Of a DNA stretch of 64,000 bases, positions 8,821 to 18,083 are shown one piece after another (the stretch's first letter is position 1; the number at the start of each line of letters is the position of its first letter). Under the pieces are notes generated by a model. It was not told the DNA's origin. It did no database searches and worked only from the letters and a program-made list of their open reading frames with translations. Both the position numbers and the translations under genes were made by a program. The stretch covers positions 1 to 64,000 of the forward strand of contig NZ_JHYG01000011.1 in NCBI RefSeq assembly GCF_000687875.1, in the 5' to 3' direction. The stretch comes from Acidocella facilis ATCC 35904. Its GTDB lineage: Bacteria; Pseudomonadota; Alphaproteobacteria; Acetobacterales; Acetobacteraceae.

Positions 8821-9876
8821 TCAGGCGGCGGCGCCGAGGCGCTTGCCGGAATATTTTTTGGCGCGGATGCCTTCCCACCAGGGGCGGTTATCCAGATACC
8901 AGCCGATGGTGGCTTCCAACCCGCGCTCGAAATCATGCGCGGCTTTCCAGTTCAGCGCCGTCTCGGCGCTGCTCGGGTCGATCTCGTAGCGGTTATCATG
9001 GCCGGGGCGGTCGGTGACATAGGTGATCAGCCGCTCGCGCGCCCCGTTCGGGCTCGGCAGCTTCTTGTCCAGCACCGCGCAGATCGCCTTCACCACGTCG
9101 AGATTCTTGCGCGGCTGGCGCGCGCCGATGCAGTAGGTCTCGCCCGGCGTGCCGGTGGTGACGACCTTCAGCAGCGCCTCGGCATGGTCATCCACGAACA
9201 GCCAGTCGCGGGTGTTCAAGCCAGCGCCGTATACCGGCAGCGGCTTCTCCTCGATGGCGTTCAGCGTGACCAGCGGGATCAGCTTCTCCGGGAACTGCCA
9301 TTTGCCGTAATTATTGGTGGTGTTGGAGACGATCACCGGCAGGCCGTAAGTGTGCATCCAGGCGCGGGCCAGATGGTCCGAAGCGGCCTTGGAGGAGGAA
9401 TAGGGGCTGCGCGGGTCGTAAGGGGTGTGCTCGTTGAAGGGCGGGTCGTTATCTTCCAGCGCGCCGAACACCTCGTCGGTGGAGATGTGATGGAAGCGGA
9501 AGCGCTCCTTCTTCTCGCCGGAAAGTGTGGCGAAATATTCACGCGCCGCTTCCAGCATCACGAAGGTGCCAGTGACATTGGTCTCCACGAAGGCGGCCGG
9601 GCCGTCGATGGAGCGGTCCACATGGCTCTCGGCGGCCAGATGCATCACCGCGTCCGGCTGGTGCGCGGCGAAGGCGGCGCGGATGCCGGCGGCGTCGCAG
9701 ATATCCTGTCTCAGCAGCAGATGATTCGGATTGCTTCCCGCATCCTCCAGCGCATCTTCCGAGGCGGCGTAGGTCATCTTGTCGATATTGACGATCTCGT
9801 GCCCTTCCTGGCGGATCGCCCGGCGCACGACGGCGGAGCCGATGAAGCCACAACCGCCGGTCAACAGGATTTTCAT
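8821..9876 (-). CDS. rfbB: dTDP-glucose 4,6-dehydratase
   Basis: RfbB (RmlB) converts dTDP-glucose to dTDP-4-keto-6-deoxyglucose. The start at 9876 gives MKILLTGGCGFIGSAVVRRA, the NAD-binding Rossmann motif. The frame is open further upstream, but that part is proline/alanine-rich antisense of the next gene and is rejected. HISTDEVFGALEDNDPPFNE, YSSSKAASDH (Y-x-x-x-K) and NNYGKWQFPEKLIP are conserved catalytic segments. At 351 residues it has the normal length. It is the first gene of rfbB-A-C-D, 41 bases downstream of the large glycosyltransferase gene on the same strand. Confidence 0.97.
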   Translation of the reverse strand: MKILLTGGCGFIGSAVVRRAIRQEGHEIVNIDKMTYAASEDALEDAGSNPNHLLLRQDICDAAGIRAAFAAHQPDAVMHLAAESHVDRSIDGPAAFVETNVTGTFVMLEAAREYFATLSGEKKERFRFHHISTDEVFGALEDNDPPFNEHTPYDPRSPYSSSKAASDHLARAWMHTYGLPVIVSNTTNNYGKWQFPEKLIPLVTLNAIEEKPLPVYGAGLNTRDWLFVDDHAEALLKVVTTGTPGETYCIGARQPRKNLDVVKAICAVLDKKLPSPNGARERLITYVTDRPGHDNRYEIDPSSAETALNWKAAHDFERGLEATIGWYLDNRPWWEGIRAKKYSGKRLGAAA

Positions 9877-9917
9877 ACGCACTCCAATCGTTTCATGATC
9901 AACCGCAAGCAGTACAA

Positions 9918-12900
9918 TCAGACCTTCTTGCGTCTGGCAACAGGCGCCGCCGGTTTCTTTTTCGCACGTGCGAACTGCCCGGCGAGCTGGGTGCGATAAG
10001 CCGCCTGCGCCGCCAGCACGCCCGGCGGCAGCTGCAGCCGGGCTGCCGCCAGCGCATGCAGCCGCTCGATTTCCGCCAGATGCGCGGCATGATCCAGCCT
10101 CGCGGTGACGCTGCTTTGGTGCCGGCGGTGGGTATTCAACGGCGTGGCGATGAAGGCGACGCGCCCGGCCTGGCCGGCCAGCAGCTCCAGATAGAGCCGC
10201 CAATCCCCGGCCAGGGTCCAGCCTTCCAGATCCGGCACCGCCTCCAGCGCCCGCAACAGCGCCTCACGCCGCCACAAAACCGCGCTGACATTGGGAATGA
10301 AGTTACGCAAGCTTAAGAATTTCGCCGCGAATTCTCCAGCTTTCCAGCTGCCCGATGCCGCCAGCCCGCGCTCGCCGGACTGGAAATAATAGCCCTGATA
10401 GCTGGACATGGTTTCCTGCCCGGCTTCATCCACGGCGCGGCTGTCGGTGAAGGCCAGCAGCGTGTCCTCATCGCGCGCCAGCGCCTCGGCCAGCTGCGCC
10501 AGGAAGCTTGGATGCGCGGCATCATCCGCCTCGCAGAGCCAGACATAATCGCCTTGCGCCGCCTGCGCCGCCTTGCGCCATTGCGCGAAGACCGAGCCGG
10601 AATTGGCTTCATTGGCGATCACCCGCATCTCCCGCCCGGCCGCCGTGGCGCAGTCGCGCGCCACCGCCAGGCTGTCATCGCGCGAGGCATCGTCCAGCAG
10701 CAGGATCTCCTGCACCGGGTAGGTCTGTTCGAAGATGCTGGTGAGACGCTCGGGCAGATGCCGGGCGTAATTATAGTTCAGCACCACGGCGCTGATGCGC
10801 TTGAGCCCCGGCGCGGCCAGGGCGAGCAGCCTGTCCACATAGGCCGGAAAATCGAACCGGCGCGCCGCCATTTGCGCCAGGCGCGGGCGCAGCGCGGCCA
10901 GCGCCTTATGGTCGAGCAGGCCCTCCAGCCCGGCCTGATAATCCTCCAGATCCCCGGCCGCGGCGACATAACCAGCCGCCTCCGCGCGCAGCAGCTCCGG
11001 AATGCCGCCGCTCTCATCGAAGGCGACACAGGGCACCCCGCAGGCCAGCGCCTCCATCACCACCGTCGGCAGCGGGTCCTCGCGCGAGGTCAGCGCCAGC
11101 ACGTCGGCGGCGGCGAAATAGCCGGCCACCTTGTCGGTGAAGGGGATATGGGTGAAGCGGCCTTGCGCCTGCAGCGCCGCCATCTCGGGTTCGAGATAGG
11201 TCTTCAGCTTGAACTCGATATCGCCGACCCAGATGAAGCGGACATCCGCGCGCTTTGCCGCCAGCCTGCGGGCCAGCTGCAGGAACAGATCGAAGCCTTT
11301 GCGGATATGCGCGAAGCCGGCCCCCAGGATCAGGAAATCCCGCGCGCCCAGCCCCAGTGCGGCGCGCATCTCGGCGCGGGCCTGCGGGTCGGGGCGCAGG
11401 CTCTGGTAATTGCCTTGCGCCAGCACCGCCTCGTTGGTGCCATCCAGCCCGATCGCGGCGCGGACTTTATCCGCGACGAAGGTGGAGGAGAACACCAGAT
11501 GCGCCGCCGCCGCGCCGCCGAGCCGCGCCTGGATTTCCAGATTATATTCCTTCAGCAGCTGCGGCAGTTCGTGGATCAGCAGCACGCTCTCGATATTGCG
11601 GGCCGCCGCCCAGGGCACCACCCGCGCCGCGGCGGCGGAATTGACGATGGCATGGCGCAGCCCCAAGCGCCGATACTGGTCCAGATGATGGCCGATAATG
11701 GTCTTGTCATAGGCGACCGTCACCTCCGCCACCTCGTAATAGCGCGCCAGCAGCGGGCCGACGCCCAGCAGCAGCAGATGCACCTTCAGCCCCCATTGGC
11801 GCTTCAGCTGGCCGGCGATGTGCAGCAGCAGCAATTGCGCGCCATGCGCCTGCGCATCATGCCCGACCAGCAGGATGCCGGCGGCAAGGTCGCCCGCCTC
11901 GCGCTCGACGATGGCGCGCGCCGTGGCGTTCAGAAAGGCCGCGCCGGCATGGATGTCCGGCTCCAGAAACGCGCCCTCTGCCCACTCATTCCAGGCATTC
12001 ACGCAGATCAGCTTTTCGCCGTAGAAAGAATGATCGGCGGCGTAGGAGATCAGCTTCTCCAGCCAGTCCTGGTACAGAGCCGGGGTGGCGTTATGCAGCG
12101 CCAGCCCTTTGCCCTCGCGGCGCGGGTCATTATCCCAGCCGGGCACGATGGTCTTGATCAGCGGATAATCCGGCACCGGCAGCGCCAGCGAGGTGCGGGC
12201 CAGATCCGCGTAATCATGCACGGTGGCGATGAAATCCGGATCCAGCAGGTCGAGTTTTTCATTGATCCGGGCGGTGGCCTGGCTGAGCTTGTGCGGCGGA
12301 AACTCCACCGCCCCGTCCAGCCCGTACGGTGTGGGGTCGTAATCATCGCCCAGGCTCTGGGCCATGATCAGCAGCGGGCGCTCGCCGTGATGGGCCTCGA
12401 AAAGCCGGCGCCAACGGCGGATGCGCGCCACCGCATCCGGGATCAGATTGGCGCGGTAGATCATCAAAAGCGGCCGGCCCTCGATGCGGATATGGCGCGG
12501 ATCGGCGAAGAGCCGCGCGAAGCTCGCCACCAGCGCCTCGTCATCCTCCTCCAGATATTCCTGCGCGATCAGCACCTCGCGCTCCATCCCGTCCCAGCGC
12601 CGGGTCCAGTTCTCGTTCGCCCACATCGCGCAGAAGGAAAAATCCAGCGACGGGTCTGAGAGAAACTGCTCCAGCGGCTTTTCCAGCAGCCGGTGGCGGT
12701 TGAACCAGTAATAATAGAACACGAAGCCCGACAGCCCGGCGGCCTTGGCCATCTCCACCTGGCGCTTCAGCGTCGCCGGGTCATCCAGCGAATAATGGCC
12801 GAGATCGCGCGGCACGCGCGGCTGCACATGGCCGACGAAACGCGGCATGGCGCGGCCGAGATTGGTCCAGTCGGTAAAGCCCTTACCCCACCAGCTGTCA

Positions 12901-13661
12901 TTCTCCGCCACACGGTGGAATTGCGGCAGGTAGAAGGCCAGCAGCCTGGCTTTGCGCGCGGCATGGGCGGGGGCCGGGCTGAATTCCTCGAAAAACGGGG
13001 CAGGGCGGGTGGCGCGGCGGATGGCGGCGGGGATCAGCCCTTCCTGCTCCGGGCGCCGGGGCAGGAAAATGCCGCTTTCCTGGTTGGCCAGATAATGCAG
13101 CAGCGGGTTCTGCCCTTGCAGATATTTCCCATAGCGGCCGAGATAGAATTTGATGTCGAATTCCGGTGAGGGGTCGCGCTCCTCCGCCACGCCGAAGGCC
13201 AGGAAATGCTCGAACGGGTCGGCCCCGCCTTCCGCCACGTCGCGATTCTGGTCGAGATACCAGGCGCCGTCGAAGACCGGCAGCGGGTTGACCTGGCCCA
13301 GCGTGCGCCGGCGCAGGAAATGGTTGAGGCAGGAGGTCTCCAGCGTCAGCTCATAGGTGCGGCGATACCAGGCGGTGAAGAAATAGGGGCAGGGGTCGCG
13401 CCCCTCGGCCTCGCCGGCGGAGATGTAATGCAGCAGCGGGTTGCCGCCATTCGCGGCGACATCCGGGTAGCGCTCCAGATACCAGTGCGGATGAAAATAC
13501 GGGTTGGGCCGCGCCCCGGCGCGCCAGCCTTGCGTGCAGAAATGCGCCAACCCATCGCCGCCCTGCGCCGCCACCTCGGGATGCGCCGCCAGATACCAGT
13601 CGGACAGGAACAGGCCACTCTGGCGGATGATGTCGATTTCAACCTGCGATGGTGCGTCCAC
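9918..13661 (-). CDS. tri-modular glycan assembly protein: WbsX-like, GT4 and GT2 modules
   Basis: This 1247-residue protein joins several glycan modules. Residues about 20-200 contain four degenerate repeats of the pattern W-Y-L ... DVA ... GG ... NPL-HY ... G ... EGR-P-P-F, found at the N-termini of large polysaccharide glycosyltransferases. Residues about 236-590 match the WbsX-like (GH99-related) domain: LLAFYLPQFHRVAENDSWW, GFTDWTNL, GFVFYYYWF, WANENWTRRWDG and NAWNEWAEGAFLEPD. Residues about 600-940 form a GT4 glycosyltransferase (GAGFAHIRKGFDLF; SREDPLPTVVMEALACG). Residues about 950-1190 form a GT2 domain (VVLNYNYARHLPERL, LLDDASRDDSLAVAR, WLCEADDAAHP). It heads the rhamnose operon, so it probably builds a rhamnose-containing surface polysaccharide. 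The basic tail KKKPAAPVARRKKV is unexplained. Confidence 0.87.
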   Translation of the reverse strand: MDAPSQVEIDIIRQSGLFLSDWYLAAHPEVAAQGGDGLAHFCTQGWRAGARPNPYFHPHWYLERYPDVAANGGNPLLHYISAGEAEGRDPCPYFFTAWYRRTYELTLETSCLNHFLRRRTLGQVNPLPVFDGAWYLDQNRDVAEGGADPFEHFLAFGVAEERDPSPEFDIKFYLGRYGKYLQGQNPLLHYLANQESGIFLPRRPEQEGLIPAAIRRATRPAPFFEEFSPAPAHAARKARLLAFYLPQFHRVAENDSWWGKGFTDWTNLGRAMPRFVGHVQPRVPRDLGHYSLDDPATLKRQVEMAKAAGLSGFVFYYYWFNRHRLLEKPLEQFLSDPSLDFSFCAMWANENWTRRWDGMEREVLIAQEYLEEDDEALVASFARLFADPRHIRIEGRPLLMIYRANLIPDAVARIRRWRRLFEAHHGERPLLIMAQSLGDDYDPTPYGLDGAVEFPPHKLSQATARINEKLDLLDPDFIATVHDYADLARTSLALPVPDYPLIKTIVPGWDNDPRREGKGLALHNATPALYQDWLEKLISYAADHSFYGEKLICVNAWNEWAEGAFLEPDIHAGAAFLNATARAIVEREAGDLAAGILLVGHDAQAHGAQLLLLHIAGQLKRQWGLKVHLLLLGVGPLLARYYEVAEVTVAYDKTIIGHHLDQYRRLGLRHAIVNSAAAARVVPWAAARNIESVLLIHELPQLLKEYNLEIQARLGGAAAAHLVFSSTFVADKVRAAIGLDGTNEAVLAQGNYQSLRPDPQARAEMRAALGLGARDFLILGAGFAHIRKGFDLFLQLARRLAAKRADVRFIWVGDIEFKLKTYLEPEMAALQAQGRFTHIPFTDKVAGYFAAADVLALTSREDPLPTVVMEALACGVPCVAFDESGGIPELLRAEAAGYVAAAGDLEDYQAGLEGLLDHKALAALRPRLAQMAARRFDFPAYVDRLLALAAPGLKRISAVVLNYNYARHLPERLTSIFEQTYPVQEILLLDDASRDDSLAVARDCATAAGREMRVIANEANSGSVFAQWRKAAQAAQGDYVWLCEADDAAHPSFLAQLAEALARDEDTLLAFTDSRAVDEAGQETMSSYQGYYFQSGERGLAASGSWKAGEFAAKFLSLRNFIPNVSAVLWRREALLRALEAVPDLEGWTLAGDWRLYLELLAGQAGRVAFIATPLNTHRRHQSSVTARLDHAAHLAEIERLHALAAARLQLPPGVLAAQAAYRTQLAGQFARAKKKPAAPVARRKKV

Positions 13662-13732
13662 GGTCTGCCCTCTGTCTGCGGCATATCATGCCCGGGGGGC
13701 AAAATCCTGTCGATGCCCGGGCCGGCCAGGGG

Positions 13733-15685
13733 TCAGCTATTCTCCCCGGCCAGCCAGCGCAACACCTCTGCTGGCGGGGCGGGGGTGCGGAAGAGATAGC
13801 CCTGCACCAGATCGCAGCCGATCTGCTTGAGCAGCGCATGGTCCTGCGGCGTTTCCACCCCTTCCGCCACCACCCGCAGCCCCAGCGTGCGGCCAAGCTG
13901 CAGGATGGAGGTGACCAGCACCTGGTTGTCGCGCGAGCTGGCGATATCCTTCACGAAGGAGCGGTCGATCTTGATCTTGTTCACATAAGGCTGGCGCAGC
14001 GTTGCCAGGGTGGAATAGCCGACACCGAAATCATCGATGCTGATCTGCACCCCCGCCTCCGCCAGCCGCAGCAGCTTGGTTTGCACAGAGGCGAGGTCCA
14101 GCAGGGATTCCTCGGTGATCTCGACCTCCAGCATGGCGGCCGGGCAGGTCATCCGGGCCAGTTCCGCCAGCAGGATCTCGTCCACCGGCAGCCGGGCGAT
14201 CTCGCGCGGGGAAATATTCATCGCCACCCGCACATGGGCGAGGCCACGCGCGCGCAGCGCCGCGATCATCTGGCAGACATCATCGAGCACGAAGCGCAGC
14301 AGCTGCTCGGCCAGCCCGGTCTTGGCGGCGACGGCGATCAGCTCGTCCGGCGCGATGAAGCCGTGCTGGGGATGCTGCCAGCGCAGCAGCCCCTCGAAGC
14401 CGACCAGCGTGTAGCCATCCGCCCGGAATACCGGCTGATACCAGACCTCGGCCCATTTCTCGCTCAAGGCCCGGCGCAGATCTCGCTCAATGTCGCGGCG
14501 CATCGCCAGGCGTTGGCGCAGCCGCTCATCGAAGGCCTGCAGCTGGTTGCGCCCCTTCGCCTTGGCCGCGCGCAGCGCCTCGTCAGCGCCGGAGAGCAGG
14601 GCGGTGACGCTTTCCTCCCGGCCGGCATGGAACCCGACGCAGGCGCCGAGCAGGCCCGCATCGAAGCTGAAAAAGGGCGGCGCCAGCGCCTCGATCAATT
14701 CCCGGCCGAGCTGCTCGGGGGGCGGGGTGGTCGAGCAGATGGGGTAGAACAGCGCGAACTCATCGCCACCCATGCGGCCGAGGATGCAATCCGGCCCCAG
14801 CGGCAGCGCCAGCCGGCGCGCGGCTTCCACCAGCACCCGGTCGCCGGCATGGTGGCCGAAGGCCTCATTGATCGGCTTGAACCCGTCCAGATCGATGAAC
14901 ATCAGGCAGCACGGGCCGTCAGCCTCGCCCAGCGCGGCCTCCGCCTGGCGCATGAAGCCCGGCCGGTTGAGCAGGCCGGTCAGATCGTCATGGGTGGCGC
15001 GGTAGCTCATCTGCTCGGCCACCACCATCGAGGCGCTGTTGGTCTCCTCCATCGAGCTGGCCAGCTGGACCGCCTGGTTTTTCAGGAAGCTGGTCTCCTG
15101 GAACTCCGCCTGTGCCCGGCGGGCAGAGCGCAGCAGCGCCGCCAGATAGAGCAGCACCGTCGCGGCCAGGCAGGCCGAGCCGAAATTATCCAGCCAGATC
15201 AGGCAGGCGGAGACCGAGAGCAGCGGCGGTACGACGAAGCAGATCGGCACCCGCGCATAAGGGCCGCCATGGGTGACGGCGCCCGCGGTGATGCCGCAGG
15301 TGATGGTGAGATAAAACACTGTTTGCGGATTGGTGCAGTAATCGCTGAGCACCGGCAGGGTGGCCCAGACCAGGCCAGACAGCAGCGCGGTGAGGCTCAG
15401 CCAGCGAAAGCTGCTCCGGCGCACCGGCAGCGGCGGCGCGGTGTCGGGCAACCAGCTCTGCACGAAGCGGATGATGTTGATTGCCAGCGCGGCGATGAAC
15501 CAGACCAGCCCGGCGCGGCCATGCGCATAATAGACCGCCATAAGTAACGCGACGGCGGAGACGCCGCTATTGATCGGCATGATCTCCATGATGTTGCGGC
15601 GGATGGACACCAGCTGGTCGCGCAAAATCAATTGATCGAGCACTGAATCGTCACCGGTCGCGGGGGTGTTAGGCGATCTATACAT
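13733..15685 (-). CDS. membrane GGDEF/EAL protein with variant EAL motif
   Basis: A 650-residue cyclic-di-GMP protein. About six hydrophobic segments occupy residues 35-185, followed by a short coiled linker. The GGDEF domain (about 215-380) has intact MGGDEFALF and YRATHDDLTGLLNRPGF. The EAL domain (about 395-645) has the signature E-A-L changed to E-G-L (GFEGLLRWQHPQHG). The DDFGVGYSTL loop and EVTEES-like acidic site (EVEITEESLLDLA) remain, so phosphodiesterase activity is plausible but not certain. It sits 71 bases upstream of the large glycosyltransferase gene on the same strand. Cyclic di-GMP control of polysaccharide production is a common theme but is only inference here. Confidence 0.92.
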   Translation of the reverse strand: MYRSPNTPATGDDSVLDQLILRDQLVSIRRNIMEIMPINSGVSAVALLMAVYYAHGRAGLVWFIAALAINIIRFVQSWLPDTAPPLPVRRSSFRWLSLTALLSGLVWATLPVLSDYCTNPQTVFYLTITCGITAGAVTHGGPYARVPICFVVPPLLSVSACLIWLDNFGSACLAATVLLYLAALLRSARRAQAEFQETSFLKNQAVQLASSMEETNSASMVVAEQMSYRATHDDLTGLLNRPGFMRQAEAALGEADGPCCLMFIDLDGFKPINEAFGHHAGDRVLVEAARRLALPLGPDCILGRMGGDEFALFYPICSTTPPPEQLGRELIEALAPPFFSFDAGLLGACVGFHAGREESVTALLSGADEALRAAKAKGRNQLQAFDERLRQRLAMRRDIERDLRRALSEKWAEVWYQPVFRADGYTLVGFEGLLRWQHPQHGFIAPDELIAVAAKTGLAEQLLRFVLDDVCQMIAALRARGLAHVRVAMNISPREIARLPVDEILLAELARMTCPAAMLEVEITEESLLDLASVQTKLLRLAEAGVQISIDDFGVGYSTLATLRQPYVNKIKIDRSFVKDIASSRDNQVLVTSILQLGRTLGLRVVAEGVETPQDHALLKQIGCDLVQGYLFRTPAPPAEVLRWLAGENS

Positions 15686-15866
15686 CAGCCTGAGTTAAAA
15701 TCTTTCAGTATAAGCGATTTGAGGATTTTTGTTAGTTAGAATGAAAATGAGCCGGCCTGTCAATGAAGAGCGCTACGCCCTTTAGCGCCTGTCAGGTCGC
15801 TGGACTCCGCGTCAGATTTTTTTGGTTCGACACCGAGGATGTCGGTGTCAGCGCTGGCGGGAACGT

Positions 15867-15896
15867 AAAAAAAGCGCCCGGAGGCGCCTTTTTTTT
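15867..15896 (-). terminator. intrinsic terminator of typA
   Basis: On the minus strand AAGGCGCC, a four-base loop and GGCGCTTTTTTT follow the typA stop (15908) by about a dozen bases. The hairpin is flanked by A and T runs on both sides. The rest of the gap to the next gene (15686-15866) shows no gene. Confidence 0.88.
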
Positions 15897-15907
15897 CGTT
15901 TTGGGTC

Positions 15908-17743
15908 TTATGCCGCGTCGTCGCTGCGGCGCTCGGCTTTCTTGCGGTCATGCGGGTTGAGGTAGCGCTTGCGGATGCGCACCGCCGACGGCGTCACTTC
16001 CACCAGCTCATCGTCCTGAATGTAGGCGATCGCCTGTTCCAGGCTCATGCGGCGCGGCGGGGTGAGCAGCAGCGCCTCATCCTTGCCAGCGGCGCGGATG
16101 TTGGTGAGCTTCTTTTCCTTGATCGGGTTCACGTCCAGATCATTCTCGCGCGAATGCTCGCCGAGGATCATGCCGACATAAACCTTGTCGCCCGGGTTCA
16201 CGAACAGCACGCCGCGATCCTGCAAGGAGAACAGCGAATACTGCACGGCCTCGCCATCCTCGGAGGAGATCAGCGCGCCATTGCGGCGGCCTTCGATCTT
16301 GCCTTTCCAGGGGCCGTAGCCGGCGAACAGGCGGTTCATCACGCCGGTGCCGCGCGTGTCGGTCAGGAACTCGCCATGATAGCCGATCAGGCCGCGCGAC
16401 GGGATCTTGAAGGTCAAACGCTGCTTGTCGCCGCCGGAGGGGCGCAGGTCGGTCATCTCACCCTTGCGGCGGGACATCTTCTCGACCACCGCGCCGGAAT
16501 AGGGCTCATCGACGTCGATCAGCACTTCCTCATACGGCTCCTCGCGCTCGCCGGTCTCCTCGTTGATGCGGGTCAGCACGCGCGGGCGGCCGATGGTCAG
16601 CTCGAAGCCTTCGCGGCGCATGGTCTCGATCAGCACGCCCAGCTGAAGCTCGCCACGGCCGGAAACCTCGAACGCGTCGGTCTCGGTGGAGATGGCGACC
16701 TGAATGGCGACATTGCCTTCGGTCTCGGCCATCAACCGGTCACGGATCTGGCGGGAGGTGACCTTCTTGCCCTCGCGGCCACCCAGCGGGCCGTCATTGA
16801 TGCGGAAGGTCATGGACAAAGTCGGCGGGTCGATCGGGGTGGCGGGCAGCGGGGCCGAAACCTCAGGCGCGCAGATCGTGTACGGGATGGTGGTGTCGGA
16901 GAGACCCGCAACGGCGACGATGTCACCCGCGCCAACCTCATCCACCGGCACGCGCTCCAGCCCACGGAAGGAGAGCAGCTTGGTCAGACGGCCGGTCTCG
17001 ACCACCTTGCCGTCCAGATCCAGCACCTTCACCGGCATGTTGATGGAGGCCTTGCCCTGCTCGACGCGCCCGGTCAGCACGCGGCCGAGGAAGGTGTCGG
17101 ATTCCAGAATGGTGGCGACCATCGCGAACGGCGCCTCGGTGTCCAGCGCCGGGGCCGGGACGTGGCTCAGGATCAGGTCGAAGAGCGGCGTCAGGCTCTC
17201 GCGCGGGTCGTTCAGATCCTTCACCGCCCAGCCCTGACGGCCGGAGGCGAACAGCATCGGGAAGTCCAGCTGCTCCTCATTCGCGTCCAAAGAGGCGAAC
17301 AGGTCGAACATCTCGTTATGCACATCGTCCGGGCGGGCATCGCCACGGTCGATCTTGTTGACGACGACGATCGGCTTCAGGCCGCGCTTCAGAGCCTTGC
17401 CGAGCACGAACTTGGTCTGCGGCAGCACGCCCTCGGCGGCGTCCACCAGGATCACGGCGCCATCCACCATGGACAGGATGCGCTCCACCTCGCCGCCGAA
17501 ATCGGCGTGGCCAGGGGTGTCGACGATGTTGATGCGCACATCGTTCCAGACCACCGAGGCAACCTTGGCCAGAATGGTGATGCCGCGCTCTTTTTCGAGG
17601 TCGTTGCGGTCGAGCGCGCGCTCGGCCACGGCCTGGTGGGCGGCGAAGGCGCCGGACTGCTTCAGCAGCTGGTCGGTAAGGGTGGTCTTGCCATGGTCAA
17701 CGTGTGCGATGATGGCAATATTGCGAATTTTCGGCGCGGACAT
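15908..17743 (-). CDS. typA: translational GTPase TypA/BipA
   Basis: TypA is a ribosome-binding GTPase of the elongation-factor family involved in 50S assembly and in growth under stress or low temperature. The start at 17743 gives MSAPKIRNIAIIAHVDHGKT, which contains the P-loop. DTPGHADFGGEVERIL is G3, NKIDRGDARPDDV is G4, and GRGELQLGVLIETMRREG and RGLIGYHGEFLTDT are C-terminal TypA-specific segments. The 611-residue length is normal. An in-frame extension upstream to 17929 lacks conservation. A structured repeat separates it from the upstream gene. Confidence 0.97.
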   Translation of the reverse strand: MSAPKIRNIAIIAHVDHGKTTLTDQLLKQSGAFAAHQAVAERALDRNDLEKERGITILAKVASVVWNDVRINIVDTPGHADFGGEVERILSMVDGAVILVDAAEGVLPQTKFVLGKALKRGLKPIVVVNKIDRGDARPDDVHNEMFDLFASLDANEEQLDFPMLFASGRQGWAVKDLNDPRESLTPLFDLILSHVPAPALDTEAPFAMVATILESDTFLGRVLTGRVEQGKASINMPVKVLDLDGKVVETGRLTKLLSFRGLERVPVDEVGAGDIVAVAGLSDTTIPYTICAPEVSAPLPATPIDPPTLSMTFRINDGPLGGREGKKVTSRQIRDRLMAETEGNVAIQVAISTETDAFEVSGRGELQLGVLIETMRREGFELTIGRPRVLTRINEETGEREEPYEEVLIDVDEPYSGAVVEKMSRRKGEMTDLRPSGGDKQRLTFKIPSRGLIGYHGEFLTDTRGTGVMNRLFAGYGPWKGKIEGRRNGALISSEDGEAVQYSLFSLQDRGVLFVNPGDKVYVGMILGEHSRENDLDVNPIKEKKLTNIRAAGKDEALLLTPPRRMSLEQAIAYIQDDELVEVTPSAVRIRKRYLNPHDRKKAERRSDDAA

Positions 17744-17926
17744 CGAGACTACCTTCGAAATGAGCAAACCGGCCGGGCCGGGGCGCGTGATGTCGCCTCG
17801 GTCTGGCCGGGATGCTCGGACTGATTTGTGCCCCGCATAGCGATATTGCGCCGCAAAAGCGAGGGCTAAAACGTCCCGCCTGCAACATGGGCGCCTTGCG
17901 GCAGGCCGGAGGCCCGGAAAAAGGAG

Positions 17927-18059
17927 CAAAAGTTTTTAAGGGTTTGGGAACTTTTTTCAAAAAGTTCCCAAGAACGTTGGGGTGGTGGCAACGTCGCTGC
18001 CGCCACCCCGAAGGTTTTCGCCGCCTTTTTTGAAAAAAAGCAGCACCCAAAAAACTTTA
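17927..18059. repeat. three-hairpin structured repeat (family 1), copy A
   Basis: The element starts CAAAAGTTTTTAAGGGT and closes with ACCCAAAAAACTTTA, which pair with each other. Inside lie three hairpins in order. The first is GGGAACTTTTT, TC, AAAAAGTTCCC (perfect). The second is a core with GGGGTGGTGGCA pairing to TGCCGCCACCCC, with one G-T wobble. The third is GCCGCC(T)6 against (A)7GCAGC, with two mismatches, so this arm is decaying. It lies 24 bases beyond the 3' end of the minus-strand gene at 18084 and about 180 bases upstream of typA. Confidence 0.9.
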
Positions 18060-18083
18060 TAAGTTTTTCAGAGCCTTGTCCCT

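Noticed and set aside
8821-10203. A 460-residue rfbB with a long N-terminal extension
   Set aside because: The extension runs antisense-like through the end of the large glycosyltransferase gene in another frame and is unconserved; the ATG at 9876 gives the normal N-terminus.
15950-17824. A 624-residue open frame on the plus strand opposite typA
   Set aside because: It overlaps typA completely in antisense. The translation has no recognisable motif and the low-complexity character of antisense frames.
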